From the NCBI GenBank assembly GCA_009692555.1, contig SHYY01000039.1, forward strand, positions 1 through 37,508: DNA of 37,508 nt, in the 5' to 3' direction. A model generated the notes under the pieces. The model made no database searches. It was not told where the DNA came from and saw nothing but the letters and a program-made list of their open reading frames with translations. The DNA comes from Myxococcales bacterium. GTDB lineage: Bacteria > Myxococcota_A > Polyangia > Palsa-1104 > SHYY01. Positions 24,783-34,054 of the stretch are shown here, in pieces; position 1 is the stretch's first letter, and each line of letters starts with the position of its first letter. Both the position numbers and the translations under genes were made by a program.

Positions 24783-25130
24783 CCCCTTCCCGCCGATCTG
24801 GCGACCCCCACCGACCTCACCTCTCCGCCCAAGCTGCTCACCGTCAACGTCGGCGCGGGCGGCGCCTTCTTCGCCCCCCCGAACGTGGTGATCAACATCG
24901 GTGACACGGTCCACTGGGTGTGGCTCGTCAGCGGCCACAACGTGGTCAGCGGAATGGGCGGCGTCGCCGACAAGAAGTTCTGCTCGCCGGCCGGCATGAA
25001 CTGCGGCGCAGCGCCCACCTCCCTCGCCGGCACCACCTACGACGTCAAATTCACCCAGGCCGGAACGTACCCCTACTTCTGCGCGCCCCACATCGGCGCC
25101 GGAATGAAGGGCTCGGTCACCGTCCAGTAG
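24774..25130 (+). CDS. Cupredoxin (type 1 copper protein), 5' end unclear
   Basis: The frame reads DQAPLPADLATPTDLTSPPK, a typical post-lipobox linker, followed by a plastocyanin-like domain from LLTVNVGAGGAFF to VTVQ. The type 1 copper ligands are all visible: His in VSGHNVVS, then Cys, His and Met in YFCAPHIGAGM. Such proteins shuttle electrons in the periplasm. No credible start or signal peptide lies upstream in frame; it overlaps the truncated 5' end of the opposite-strand MopE-like gene. The GTG at 24885 would cut into the domain. Fold call firm, gene integrity doubtful. Confidence 0.75.
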   Translation, partial: DQAPLPADLATPTDLTSPPKLLTVNVGAGGAFFAPPNVVINIGDTVHWVWLVSGHNVVSGMGGVADKKFCSPAGMNCGAAPTSLAGTTYDVKFTQAGTYPYFCAPHIGAGMKGSVTVQ

Positions 25131-25187
25131 GGTTCCAGTCGGGTGGGTTGGTTGACTTCCCCCGTCGCCCACGCTACACGCACCCCC

Positions 25188-26486
25188 ATGCTCGCTCACG
25201 TCTATATCGAGGATCTCCACCGCCATGTCGGGGAGGAAGTGACCCTCAAGGGATGGATCTACGGCAAGCGCTCCTCGGGGAAGCTGCACTTCCTCCAGGT
25301 GCGCGACGGCACTGGCATCGTCCAGTGCGTGGCCTCCAAGGCCGACCTCGGCGACGAGCCGTTCGCGCGCGCCGACAAGCTGGCCCACGAGACCTCGCTC
25401 ACCATCGACGGAACGGTGCGCGAGGACAAGCGCTCACCACTCGGAGTGGAGTTGCACGTCAAGGGCTTCACCGTGTTCGCCGAACCGACCCGCGAGTACC
25501 CGATCTCGCCGAAGGACCACGGCACCGCCTTCCTGATGGACAACCGCCACCTCTGGCTGCGCTCGAAGCGCCAGGTGGCGATCCTCCGGATTCGCGCGGA
25601 GATCATCAAGGCGATCCGCAACTACTTCGACAGCCGCGGCTTCACTCTCCTCGACGCGCCGATCTTCACCCCGGCTGCCTGCGAGGGGACCTCGAGCCTG
25701 TTCGAGGTCAACTACTTCGACGACAAGGCCTACCTCACCCAATCCGGGCAGCTCTACGGCGAGGCGGGGGCGATGGCGCTCGGCAAGGTCTACGTCTTCG
25801 GGCCGACCTTTCGCGCCGAGAAATCGAAGACCCGGCGCCACCTGACCGAGTTCTGGATGGTCGAGCCCGAGGTGGCGTGGCTCGATCTCGACGGCGACAT
25901 GGACCTCGCGGAGGACCTCCTCGTCGAGGTGGTGGCCCAGGTGCTGAAGAACCGCCGCGCGGAGTTGCAGATCATCGAGCGCGATCTGACCAAGCTCGAG
26001 AACGTCAAGAAGCCGTTCCCGCGCATCCGCTACGAGGAGGCGATCGCGCTCCTCCAGCGCAAGGGGAAGGACTGCAAGTTCGGCGACGACTTCGGTGCCG
26101 ACGAGGAGACGGCGATCAGCGAGGAGTTCGATCGGCCGGTGATGATCCACCGCTACCCGTCGAGCATCAAGTCGTTCTACATGAAGCGCGATCCCGAGGA
26201 CCCGCGCACCGCGCTGTGCGTCGACGTGATCGCTCCCGAGGGCTACGGAGAGATCATCGGCGGCTCGCAGCGCGAGGACGATCTCGCCCTGCTCGAGGCG
26301 CGGCTCGACGAGCACAAGCTCCCGCGCGAATCGTTCGAGTGGTACCTCGATCTCCGTCGCTACGGCTCGGTGCCGCACGCCGGGTTCGGCCTGGGCGTGG
26401 AGCGAACGGTGGCCTGGCTGTGCGGCCTGCACCACGTCCGGGAGACGATCCCCTTCCCGCGAATGATGGAGAAGATCACCCCGTAG
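25188..26486 (+). CDS. asnS: Asparagine--tRNA ligase
   Basis: 432 aa. The N-terminal OB fold binds the anticodon ([31 protein letters not shown]). The class II catalytic core follows, with motif 2 at [20 protein letters not shown] and motif 3 at [15 protein letters not shown]. The ending [17 protein letters not shown] and EYPISPK are typical of the AsnRS group. The ATG at 25188 is chosen over one at 25143 because the family starts close to the OB fold. It charges tRNA-Asn. The 3' end overlaps the convergent ptsI gene by 11 bases. Confidence 0.95.
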   Translation: MLAHVYIEDLHRHVGEEVTLKGWIYGKRSSGKLHFLQVRDGTGIVQCVASKADLGDEPFARADKLAHETSLTIDGTVREDKRSPLGVELHVKGFTVFAEPTREYPISPKDHGTAFLMDNRHLWLRSKRQVAILRIRAEIIKAIRNYFDSRGFTLLDAPIFTPAACEGTSSLFEVNYFDDKAYLTQSGQLYGEAGAMALGKVYVFGPTFRAEKSKTRRHLTEFWMVEPEVAWLDLDGDMDLAEDLLVEVVAQVLKNRRAELQIIERDLTKLENVKKPFPRIRYEEAIALLQRKGKDCKFGDDFGADEETAISEEFDRPVMIHRYPSSIKSFYMKRDPEDPRTALCVDVIAPEGYGEIIGGSQREDDLALLEARLDEHKLPRESFEWYLDLRRYGSVPHAGFGLGVERTVAWLCGLHHVRETIPFPRMMEKITP

Positions 26487-28287
26487 TCTTGCTCCCCGAG
26501 ACCTCGCCCGCCGCCCGGAGCAGGTCCTCCGAGAACCGCTGCGCCATCGCCTCGTGGACGCACCTCTCCACCTCCTCCACCGTCGCCAGCGCCAGCGCGT
26601 CCTGCGCCAGCTTCCTGGCCTCGGCCAGGCCCGACGCGCGGATCACGCTCTTCACAACAGGGATGGAGGTCGAGTTCATCGACAGCTCGTCGAGGCCGAG
26701 GCCGCACAGCACCAGCGCGAACATCGGCTCGCCCGCCATCTCGCCGCACATCCCCACCCGCACCCCGGCGGCGTGGCCGGCGTCGACCACGTAGCGCACC
26801 GTTCGCAGGATCGCCGGGTGGAGCGGGTGGTAGAGGTAATCGACGTGCTCGTTGCCACGATCGATCGCCAGCGAATATTGAATCAGGTCGTTGGTGCCGA
26901 TCGAGAGGAAGTCGCACTCGCGCGCCAGCAGGTCGGCGGTCATCGCCGCCGACGGCATCTCGACCATGATCCCGACCGGGATCGACTCGTCGAAGGGAAG
27001 TCCCTCCTTGCGCAGCTCGTCCTTCGCCTCCTCGACCACGCCCTTCGCCTCGCGCAGCTCGGTCACCCCGGAGATCATCGGGAACATGATCCGCGCCCGC
27101 CCGTGCGCCGAGGCCCGGAGGAGACCGCGAAGCTGCGTCTTGAAGAGGCCGCGCTCCTTCAGACAGAGGCGGATCGAGCGCAGGCCGAGCGCCGGATTGG
27201 CTTCTTTTCCCGCGCCGGCGAAGGCCACCACCTTGTCGCCGCCGAGGTCGAAGGTGCGAAAGGTCACCGGGAAGGGGGTGACGCGCCGGAGCACCCCGCG
27301 CGCGTGCATGAAGTGCTCCTCCTCCCGCGGCAGGTCGGCGCGCTCGAGGAACAGGAACTCGGTGCGGTAGAGGCCGATCCCCTCGGCGCCGTGATCCATC
27401 GCCGACGGAATCTCCTCGGCGATCTCCACGTTGGCGAAGATGTGGACCCGCGCACCGTCGGTGGTCTCGGCCGGCAGATCGCGATTCCCGAGCAGCTCAC
27501 CGACGAAGGCGGAGTGGCGCCGCGACCGCCCGCGGTAGTCCTCCAGCTCCTCCTGCGTCGGCGCGATCAGCACCTGCCCGCGCATCCCGTCGACGATCAC
27601 CATCGCGCCGTTGGCGATCTTTTCGGTCGCCCGCTCGACCCCCACCACCGCCGGGATCTCGAAGGCGCGCGCCAGGATCGCGCTGTGCGAGGTCTTCCCG
27701 CCCGCGTCGGTGACGAAGGCGGCGCAGGAGGCGCGGTGGAGGTGCGCGGTGTCGGCCGGCGAGAGATCGTGCGCGATCACCACCGCCCCCGCCGCCGGCG
27801 TGCCGATCGCGTCGACCTGCTCGCCGAGCAGGTTGCGCAGGATGCGATCGCCCACGAAGTCGATGTCGCTCCGCCGCTCGCGGAAGTAGTCCTCCTCGAT
27901 CGCGTCGAAGACGCTCTTGATCTCCTCGACCGTGCGGCGGAGCGCCCACTCCGCGTTGGCCCGCTCCTCGCGGATCCGGCGCCGCGTCGGCTCGACCAGA
28001 TGCTCGTCGTGGAGGATGAGCTGGTGGGCCTCGATGATCTGGAAGTGATCCTCCCCCTCGCGCTCGCGGAGCTTCCGCTTCACCCGCTCGAGCTGCTCGT
28101 CGGAGAGCGCCAGCGCCGCCTCGAAGCGCTCCAGCTCATCGGGGATCTCGAAGTCCTCGATCCGTCGCCGCGGCGTCTTCACCCGCCGCCGGTCGATGAC
28201 GTGCGCCCGCCCGATCGCGATCCCCGGCGAGGCGGCGATCCCGGCGAGCCACCGCCCGTCGGCGCTCCCGCTCCCCGTCCCGCTCAT
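26476..28287 (-). CDS. ptsI: PTS Enzyme I (phosphoenolpyruvate-protein phosphotransferase)
   Basis: 603 aa, slightly longer than the usual 575. The N-terminal HPr-binding and phosphohistidine domain has the active His201 in [12 protein letters not shown]. The C-terminal PEP-binding barrel has [41 protein letters not shown], and Cys in VGMCGEMAG. It takes phosphate from PEP and passes it to HPr. No GAF domain, so it is Enzyme I rather than PtsP. The start overlaps the HPr stop (ATGA), and it is the last gene of the PTS operon. Confidence 0.95.
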   Translation of the reverse strand: MSGTGSGSADGRWLAGIAASPGIAIGRAHVIDRRRVKTPRRRIEDFEIPDELERFEAALALSDEQLERVKRKLREREGEDHFQIIEAHQLILHDEHLVEPTRRRIREERANAEWALRRTVEEIKSVFDAIEEDYFRERRSDIDFVGDRILRNLLGEQVDAIGTPAAGAVVIAHDLSPADTAHLHRASCAAFVTDAGGKTSHSAILARAFEIPAVVGVERATEKIANGAMVIVDGMRGQVLIAPTQEELEDYRGRSRRHSAFVGELLGNRDLPAETTDGARVHIFANVEIAEEIPSAMDHGAEGIGLYRTEFLFLERADLPREEEHFMHARGVLRRVTPFPVTFRTFDLGGDKVVAFAGAGKEANPALGLRSIRLCLKERGLFKTQLRGLLRASAHGRARIMFPMISGVTELREAKGVVEEAKDELRKEGLPFDESIPVGIMVEMPSAAMTADLLARECDFLSIGTNDLIQYSLAIDRGNEHVDYLYHPLHPAILRTVRYVVDAGHAAGVRVGMCGEMAGEPMFALVLCGLGLDELSMNSTSIPVVKSVIRASGLAEARKLAQDALALATVEEVERCVHEAMAQRFSEDLLRAAGEVSGSKTTG

Positions 28288-28574
28288 GCCTGCTCACCGA
28301 ACTTGTCGTTCACCAGCGCCGCCAGCGCGCCAAACGCCTGCTCCGCGTCGGGCCCGGTGCACAGCACGGTGATGAAGGTGCCCTTCGAGGCCACCAGCAT
28401 CAGCACCCCCATGATGCTCTTGCCGTTCACCACCTGGCCGTCCTTCTCGACGGTGACCTCGCTCTTCCAGCGGTTCGCGGTCTGCACGAACTTGGTCGCC
28501 GCGCGGGCGTGCATCCCGAGATCGTTCTGGATCTCGAGCTTGCCCTCCTTGGTGCTGGTCGGCCCCTTGGTCAT
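28284..28574 (-). CDS. ptsH: HPr phosphocarrier protein
   Basis: 96 aa. Active-site His22 in LGMHARAATKFV and the regulatory Ser53 in NGKSIMGVLML are both present, so it can be phosphorylated by Enzyme I on His and by HPr kinase on Ser. The start overlaps the EIIA-Man stop (TGATG). Confidence 0.95.
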   Translation of the reverse strand: MTKGPTSTKEGKLEIQNDLGMHARAATKFVQTANRWKSEVTVEKDGQVVNGKSIMGVLMLVASKGTFITVLCTGPDAEQAFGALAALVNDKFGEQA

Positions 28575-28969
28575 CAGCAGCTCCGGACCTGGATCGACTT
28601 CTGCCCGGTGGCGGCCAGCTCGTCGGCCAGCAGCGCGGGGGAGAGCGAACGGTCGATGGTGGCGAGCTTGAAGAGCATCGGCAGGTTCATCCCCGACACC
28701 ACCGCGCTCCGCCCCACCGCGGCGCGGCCGCACAGGTTCGACGGCGTCGAGCCACCGAGATCGACCAGGAACACCACGCCTTCGGAGCCCAGCGCCCGCA
28801 CCGCGCCCTCGATCCGATGCTCCACCGCCGACGCCGCCTCGCCCGCGGCCACAGCGACGGTGGCGATCGCCTCGATGTGCCCGACCACCTTCTCGGCGGC
28901 GGCCAGCATCTGCTCCCCCGCGGGGCCGTGGGTGACCAGCACCACTCCGGTGGGCCTCCGGCGCGTCAT
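28574..28969 (-). CDS. PTS EIIA, mannose type
   Basis: 131 aa of the EIIA-Man/ManX family: VVLVTHGPAGEQML with the phosphorylatable His14, then GVVFLVDLGGSTPSNL and VVSGMNLPMLFK. No EIIB, EIIC or EIID gene is present in the window, so transport is unlikely and a regulatory role as phosphate acceptor from HPr is inferred. It overlaps rapZ (ATGA) and ptsH. Confidence 0.9.
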   Translation of the reverse strand: MTRRRPTGVVLVTHGPAGEQMLAAAEKVVGHIEAIATVAVAAGEAASAVEHRIEGAVRALGSEGVVFLVDLGGSTPSNLCGRAAVGRSAVVSGMNLPMLFKLATIDRSLSPALLADELAATGQKSIQVRSC

Positions 28970-29811
28970 GAGGCGACCCGACCGAGATCGCGATGGCGCA
29001 GCGTCACCTTGTGGGCGGCCGAGAGCCGCCGCACCAGCTCGGCGGCGACGGCGACCGAGCGATGGCGCCCGCCGGTGCAGCCGATGGCGATCGTGAAGTA
29101 GCCCTTGCCCTCGCGCTGGGTGCGCGGCAGGAGGTAGAGGAGCAGCCCCTCGACGCGATCCAGGAACTCGCGGGTCTCGTCGTTGCCGAGCACATAGGTG
29201 GCCACCTCCGCGTCGGTCCCCGCCAGCGCCGAGAGCGACTCGACGAAGTAGGGATTCGGGAGGAAGCGCACATCGAACACCATGTCGGCCTCGGCGGGCA
29301 GGCCGTGCTTGAAGCCGAACGAGAGCACCGTCAGCGCGAAGCCCTCCTGGCGCCCGTAGCGCTCCTGGATGATCCCCTTCAGATGGTGGACGTTCAGGTT
29401 CCCGGTATCGACCACCGCGTCGGCCACCTCGCGGAGGCCGGCCAGCATCTGCCGCTCGAGCGCGATCCCGCGCGGAAGATCGTCCCCGCCGAGCGGGTGG
29501 CGGCGCCTCGTCTCGGAGAAGCGGCGCATCAGGTTCTCGTCGGTGGCGGTGAGGAACAGCACCTCCAGCGTGTGGCCCTGGGCGCGCAGCGCGGCGAACG
29601 CCTCGCGGAAGCCGGCGAGGAAGTCGCCCTCGCGCGCGTCCGCCACCAGCGCGGTCTTCTGGACTTCGCCAGCGTGCGCCAGGAGCTCCACGAAGCGCCC
29701 GATCAGCGGCAGCGGCAGGTTATCGACGCAGAAGAAGCCGACGTCCTCGAGCGCGCGGAGGGCGGTGGACTTCCCGGCCCCCGACACGCCGGTGACGATC
29801 AGGATCATCAT
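28966..29811 (-). CDS. rapZ: RapZ/YvcJ-type nucleotide-binding protein
   Basis: 281 aa. Walker A at GVSGAGKST (residues 8-16), FFCVDNLP (Walker B-like), SFGFKHGLPAEADMVFDVR, FLPNPY and IAIGCTGGRHRSVA are hallmarks of the family. In enterobacteria RapZ binds GlmY/GlmZ small RNAs and controls amino-sugar synthesis; in other bacteria its target is not established. Two ATG codons at 29811 and 29808 are both possible. It lies 13 bases after hprK, its common neighbour. Confidence 0.95.
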   Translation of the reverse strand: MMILIVTGVSGAGKSTALRALEDVGFFCVDNLPLPLIGRFVELLAHAGEVQKTALVADAREGDFLAGFREAFAALRAQGHTLEVLFLTATDENLMRRFSETRRRHPLGGDDLPRGIALERQMLAGLREVADAVVDTGNLNVHHLKGIIQERYGRQEGFALTVLSFGFKHGLPAEADMVFDVRFLPNPYFVESLSALAGTDAEVATYVLGNDETREFLDRVEGLLLYLLPRTQREGKGYFTIAIGCTGGRHRSVAVAAELVRRLSAAHKVTLRHRDLGRVAS

Positions 29812-29824
29812 GGGCGGATCCCGC

Positions 29825-30784
29825 TCACTCGACCTCGTCGAGCGTGCGCCCCACCGGCACCGCCTCGGCGATCGCGCGGTTGATGCTCTCCGCGAAGTCG
29901 CGCGCCGAGTGCTTGCCCTGGAACTTGAGGAGCTGGTTGCGCGCCGCCACCTCGAGGATCGACGCGATGTTGCGACCCGGCCGGATCGGCACGCGGATCA
30001 TCGCGATCGGCACCTCGAGGATCAGGTGCCGCAGCTCCTCGGTGCCCAGGCGGTCGTACTCCTCCTCCTCGTTCCACTCCATCAGCTCCGCCACCAGCTC
30101 GATCTTCTTCGCGTCGCGCACCGCCGAGATGCCGAAGAGATCCTTCACGTTGATGATCCCCAGGCCGCGTATCTCCATGTGATGCTTGATGATCTCGGAC
30201 GACCCGCCGTACACGGTGTCCATCCCGCGGCGATGGATCTCGACGATGTCGTCAGCCACCAGGCGGTGCCCGCGCATCACCAGATCGAGCGCCGCCTCGC
30301 TCTTGCCGATCCCCGACTTGCCGAGGATCAGGATGCCGACGCCGAGCACGTCGATCAGCACGCCGTGCACCCCGGTGGTCGGCGCCAGCTGATCCTCGAG
30401 CGACCGCGTCACGCGGCTGATGAACACCGACGACATCAGCGGCGTGATCATCAGCGGCACGCCGTGCTTCTCGGCGATCGCCGCCGCCTCCGCGGGCACC
30501 GCAAGACCGCGCGTGATCACCAGCGCCGCCGGCCCCGCCGCGCAGAGCGCCTCCAGCCCCGCCCGCCTCTGGTCCGACGTGAGGGTCTCGAGGAACGCGA
30601 TCTCGGTGAGCCCGAGCACCTGCAGCCGCTCGGGGTGGACGTGCTCGGTGTAGCCGGTCAGCGCCAGCCCGGGCTTCTGGATCCGCGGCGCGGTGACCCG
30701 CCGTCCGAGCCCCGCCCGCCCCGCCACGAGCTCGAGCCCCAGCCCCTCCTCCCGCAGCAGCCCGTCGACGAGGACGACCACCAC
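29825..30784 (-). CDS. hprK: HPr kinase/phosphorylase
   Basis: 319 aa. Walker A GKSGIGKSE (155-163), the HPrK His140 in GVHGVLIDV, and the signature EIRGLGIINVKDLFGI are all present. It phosphorylates and dephosphorylates the regulatory Ser of HPr. The start is GTG at 30784 (a second GTG at 30781), one base after the stop of the lipoprotein gene, so translation is coupled to it. Confidence 0.96.
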   Translation of the reverse strand: MVVVLVDGLLREEGLGLELVAGRAGLGRRVTAPRIQKPGLALTGYTEHVHPERLQVLGLTEIAFLETLTSDQRRAGLEALCAAGPAALVITRGLAVPAEAAAIAEKHGVPLMITPLMSSVFISRVTRSLEDQLAPTTGVHGVLIDVLGVGILILGKSGIGKSEAALDLVMRGHRLVADDIVEIHRRGMDTVYGGSSEIIKHHMEIRGLGIINVKDLFGISAVRDAKKIELVAELMEWNEEEEYDRLGTEELRHLILEVPIAMIRVPIRPGRNIASILEVAARNQLLKFQGKHSARDFAESINRAIAEAVPVGRTLDEVE

Positions 30785-30785
30785 G

Positions 30786-31373
30786 CTAATCGCCGATCTT
30801 GGGAACGACGCCGCTGCAGTAGAGCGCCTTGAACGCCCCGGAGAGGTGCGTCCCCGCGATGATGATGTCGTAGGTGCCGGTGACCTCGTTGTTGTCCTTC
30901 TCCGACTTCTCGGTGCTGGTGACGGTGATCGTGCCCGAGTCGGCGGAGACGTTGAGGTCGTACTTGTGGTTCATCCCGACGTTGTGGGAGAAGAACACGC
31001 TCGCCTCGGTGCCCGGCGCGGCGTTGCTGACGCAGTCGTTCCGCCCGACCACCCACTTCCGCGAGGTGACCAGCAGCGCCGACGGGAAGATGATCCGCAT
31101 GTTGGTGTTGTCGCTGTTGTGGAACGCCGCCTTGTTCGCCTTGCCGACCTCCATCGGGAGGTTGAACTCGTGCAGCTTCGAGCACACGTCGTAGTCCGAG
31201 AGGATCACCTCGAACTGCCCGTTGGCCAGGTTCGGGCAGAAGTAGTCGCCCCGCCCGTAGTCGGTCTCCTTGAGGATGAGCGACTGGCCCATGACGGTCA
31301 GTTCGGGGGGCTTCTCGCCACATCCGGCGGCGGTGGCGGCGACCAGCACGAGGAAGGCAATCGGATTTCGCAT
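30786..31373 (-). CDS. Unrecognised lipoprotein inside the PTS/HprK operon
   Basis: 195 aa. A clear lipoprotein signal, MRNPIAFLVLVAATAAGC, is followed by a mature part that looks all-beta: FCPNLANGQFEVILSDYD, then SGTITVTSTEKSEKDNN and GTYDIIIAGTHLSGAFKALY. The latter 'GTYD...G..L.GAF.A' run resembles small Myxococcota lipoproteins of unknown role. Three Cys residues follow the lipid Cys, so a disulfide is possible. It is separated by one base from ptsN upstream and by one base from hprK downstream, which ties its expression to the regulatory PTS. Confidence 0.75.
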   Translation of the reverse strand: MRNPIAFLVLVAATAAGCGEKPPELTVMGQSLILKETDYGRGDYFCPNLANGQFEVILSDYDVCSKLHEFNLPMEVGKANKAAFHNSDNTNMRIIFPSALLVTSRKWVVGRNDCVSNAAPGTEASVFFSHNVGMNHKYDLNVSADSGTITVTSTEKSEKDNNEVTGTYDIIIAGTHLSGAFKALYCSGVVPKIGD

Positions 31374-31374
31374 G

Positions 31375-31836
31375 TCAGTACTTGGCGTCCTCGTCGGCGA
31401 TCACGCGGAACAGCTCCGCCGCGTCCTTCGCCTGCATCAGCCGGGTGCGGAAGCCCGGATCCTTGAACAGGCGGCTGATCCGCGCCAGCGCCTTCAGGTG
31501 TGCCCCGGTGGAGTTCTGCGGCGCCACCAGGACGAAGAAAATATAGGTGGGGCGGCCATCCATCGACTCGAAGTTCACGCCCTCGCGCGACCGCCCGACG
31601 CAGGCGGTGAGCTGCCCGACCGCGTCGAATTTCCCGTGCGGGATCGCCACCCCCTCGCCGATCGCCGTCGAGGCCAGCCGCTCGCGCTCGACCAGCACCC
31701 GCACCAGCGCCTCCCCGTCGACGCCCGGCACGCGCGAGGCGAGATGGAGCGCCAGCTCGGTGAGCACGGGAAGCTTCTCCCTGCCCACCAGATCGGGGAC
31801 GATCAACTCCTCCCGTACGAAGTCGATGATCTTCAT
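31375..31836 (-). CDS. ptsN: EIIA-Ntr (PtsN-like)
   Basis: 153 aa of the fructose/nitrogen EIIA family. The phosphorylated His67 is in GVAIPHGKFD, with FVLVAPQNSTGAHLKALARI and FRTRLMQAKDAAELF further on. It is the usual partner downstream of rpoN and hpf, and regulates potassium and nitrogen functions by its phosphorylation state in proteobacteria. Confidence 0.92.
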   Translation of the reverse strand: MKIIDFVREELIVPDLVGREKLPVLTELALHLASRVPGVDGEALVRVLVERERLASTAIGEGVAIPHGKFDAVGQLTACVGRSREGVNFESMDGRPTYIFFVLVAPQNSTGAHLKALARISRLFKDPGFRTRLMQAKDAAELFRVIADEDAKY

Positions 31837-31893
31837 TTCGCCGGTTGGTCCACGAGGCTGGCCGGAGACTACTACACCGATCGAAAAACTACA

Positions 31894-32514
31894 CTAACTG
31901 GCGGCGCTGCGCCCGCCGGTCTCGATCAGGCCGTAGGTGCCGTCCTTGCGACGGTAGACCACGTTGACCTCGCGCGACGCGGCGTGGGAGAAGACCAGGA
32001 AGTCGTTGCCGAGGAGGTTCATCTGCATCACCGCCTCCTCGACCGAGAGCGGGCGCGCGAAGAACTTCGACTTTTTGATGATCTGCGGCGGCGCGGCAGC
32101 GAGCGGGGCGGCGGCGCTGCCCAAGGTGGCCTCGGGGCCGGCGGAGCGCCCGTTGCCCTCGCCGAGGAGCTCCACCACCGAGTGGTGCATCTCGATCGAC
32201 GGGGAGCTCGAGGAGGCCGGGCGGTGGCTGCGGATCTTGTCCTTGTACTTCCGCACCTGGCGCTCGATCTTCGCCATCACGAGATCGATCGAGGAGTACA
32301 TGTCCTCGGTCACCTCCTCGCCCTTGATCAGGATCCCGTTGTGCAACGTGATCACCACGTCCGCGGTGTGGTTGTAGCCGCGGTCGCAGGAGAGGACCAC
32401 GTGGGCCTTGATCGGATCGGGGAAGTACTTGTTGATCCGCTCGACCTTCTCGCGCGCGTAGTCCTTCAGCGCGTCCGTCGTGTCCATATGCCGGAAGGTT
32501 ACCGAGAGCTGCAT
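31894..32514 (-). CDS. hpf: Ribosome hibernation promoting factor, long form
   Basis: 206 aa from the ATG at 32514 after GAGGAGG. The N-terminal ribosome-binding domain (LSVTFRHMDTTDALKDYARE, DMYSSIDLVMAKIERQVRKY) and the C-terminal dimerisation domain (KFFARPLSVEEAVMQMNLLG, VVYRRKDGTYGLIE) are both present, so it is the long type that makes 100S ribosome dimers. It lies downstream of rpoN, as in many Gram-negatives. Confidence 0.95.
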   Translation of the reverse strand: MQLSVTFRHMDTTDALKDYAREKVERINKYFPDPIKAHVVLSCDRGYNHTADVVITLHNGILIKGEEVTEDMYSSIDLVMAKIERQVRKYKDKIRSHRPASSSSPSIEMHHSVVELLGEGNGRSAGPEATLGSAAAPLAAAPPQIIKKSKFFARPLSVEEAVMQMNLLGNDFLVFSHAASREVNVVYRRKDGTYGLIETGGRSAAS

Positions 32515-32564
32515 GACGTACCTCCTCAGGTCGACGGTCCTCTACAGCTACAACCGGATTCCAC

Positions 32565-32585
32565 CTGATTCTGGATCAGAATCAG
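32565..32585 (-). promoter_or_regulatory. Perfect hairpin overlapping the rpoN stop codon
   Basis: CTGATTCTG and CAGAATCAG form a perfect 9-bp stem with a 3-base loop; the rpoN TGA is inside the first arm. No T run follows, so it is not a standard terminator. It may be an mRNA processing or stability element, or an operator, separating rpoN from hpf. Confidence 0.55.
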
Positions 32586-34054
32586 AAAAGCTGCTTGCGC
32601 TTCGACGACGAGAGGATCCCGAGCTGCTCGCGGTACTTGGCCACGGTGCGCCGCGCGATGTCGATCGTCGTCTCGCGCAGCAGCTCGACGATCCGCTGAT
32701 CCGAGTGCGGGTGCTTGGGATCCTCGGCCGCGATGATCTGCTTGATCTTGGTCTTGACCGCCTGCGACGCGACCTCGTCCCCATCGGTGCGCGAGATCCC
32801 GCTGTTGAAGAAGAACTTGAGCTCGAAGATCCCCTGCGGCGTGTGGACGTACTTGCTGGTGGTGACGCGGGAGATGGTCGACTCGTGCATGCTGATGTCC
32901 TCGGCGACATCACGGAGGATGAGCGGCTTCAAGTGGGCGATGCCCTTGTCGAAGAACTCGCGCTGGAACTTGATGATCGATTCGGTGACCTTGACGATCG
33001 TGCGCTGCCGCTGCTGGATGGAGCGGATCAGCCACTGCGCCGAGCGGAGCTTGTCCTGGATGTACTCGCGCGCCTTCGGCGAGCCGGCCAGCGCGCTCCG
33101 GTAGAACGACGAGATCTTGAGCTTCGGGAGGCCGTCGTCGTTCGGCACCACGAAGTACTTGTCGCCGACCTTGTGGATGAAGACGTCGGGGGTGATGTAG
33201 TGCGGGTCCTCGGCGGAGTACTCCCGGCCGGGGCGCGGGTCGAAGGTCATGATCACCTTCGCCGCCTCGTAGATCTCCTCGATCGGCTCCTTCAGGTCGC
33301 GCGCGATCGCCGGGTAGTTCTTCTTCTCCAGATTGCCGATGTGGTGGGTCAGCATGCGGACCAGGATCGCATCGTCGGCGCCGACGTGGCGCGCCTGGAT
33401 GAGCAGGCACTCCTGGAGCGAGCGCGCCGCCACGCCGACCGGATCGAACTGCTGGATCTTCGCGAGCACGGTCTCGACCATCTCGATCGAGACCTGGCCC
33501 TCCTCGGCAATCTCCGAGAGCGGCGGCTCCTTGATGTAGCCGTCGATGTCGAGGTTGCCGATGATCAGCATCCCGACGTTCTCCTCGACCTCCGGGAAGT
33601 GCGACAGCTTGAGCTGCCAGACCAGGTGATCGAACAGCGAGGTCTTCTTGGTGAGGGTCGACTCCAGCGACGGCAGCTCATCGTTGTTGGGCTTGTAGGA
33701 CGGCATCGCCGGGGCCGAGGAGTAGTTCTCGAGGTAGTTGTCCCAGTCGATCTCGGAGGCGGCCTGGGAGTCGGCGGTGACCTCCTTCTCGCTGTCACGC
33801 GCCTCGGTCTGCGGAGGGGTGTCGTTCTCGCCCTGGATCTGGTTCTCGGCCTTGGTCTCGGCGTCGACCTCGCGCGGCAACTCCTGCGCGGCCTCCACCC
33901 CGTCCTCGAGGATGGGGTTCTCCATCATCTCCTCGCGCACCAGATCGACCAGCTCCATCCGCGACAGCTGGAGAAGCTTGATCGCCTGCTGGAGCTGGGG
34001 GGTCATCACCAGCTGCTGGCTGAGCCTGAGGTGCTGCTTGATCTCCATCGACAT
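32582..34054 (-). CDS. rpoN: RNA polymerase sigma-54 factor
   Basis: 490 aa. Region I is Gln/Leu-rich (LRLSQQLVMTPQLQQAIKLL), region II acidic (about 60-115). The core-binding domain has NLDIDGYIKEPPLSEIA and DPVGVAARSLQECLLIQ. The helix-turn-helix has ISMHESTISRVTTSKYV, and the RpoN box ARRTVAKYRE lies near residues 467-476. It directs RNA polymerase to -24/-12 promoters with the help of activator ATPases. A second in-frame ATG at 34048 is possible. The usual upstream lptB is absent; the preceding gene is a kinase. Confidence 0.97.
   Translation of the reverse strand: MSMEIKQHLRLSQQLVMTPQLQQAIKLLQLSRMELVDLVREEMMENPILEDGVEAAQELPREVDAETKAENQIQGENDTPPQTEARDSEKEVTADSQAASEIDWDNYLENYSSAPAMPSYKPNNDELPSLESTLTKKTSLFDHLVWQLKLSHFPEVEENVGMLIIGNLDIDGYIKEPPLSEIAEEGQVSIEMVETVLAKIQQFDPVGVAARSLQECLLIQARHVGADDAILVRMLTHHIGNLEKKNYPAIARDLKEPIEEIYEAAKVIMTFDPRPGREYSAEDPHYITPDVFIHKVGDKYFVVPNDDGLPKLKISSFYRSALAGSPKAREYIQDKLRSAQWLIRSIQQRQRTIVKVTESIIKFQREFFDKGIAHLKPLILRDVAEDISMHESTISRVTTSKYVHTPQGIFELKFFFNSGISRTDGDEVASQAVKTKIKQIIAAEDPKHPHSDQRIVELLRETTIDIARRTVAKYREQLGILSSSKRKQLF

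Noticed and set aside
24885-25130. GTG at 24885 as the true cupredoxin start
   Set aside because: It would remove the first beta strand (LLTVNVGAGGAFF), and an in-frame linker typical of these lipoproteins lies further upstream.
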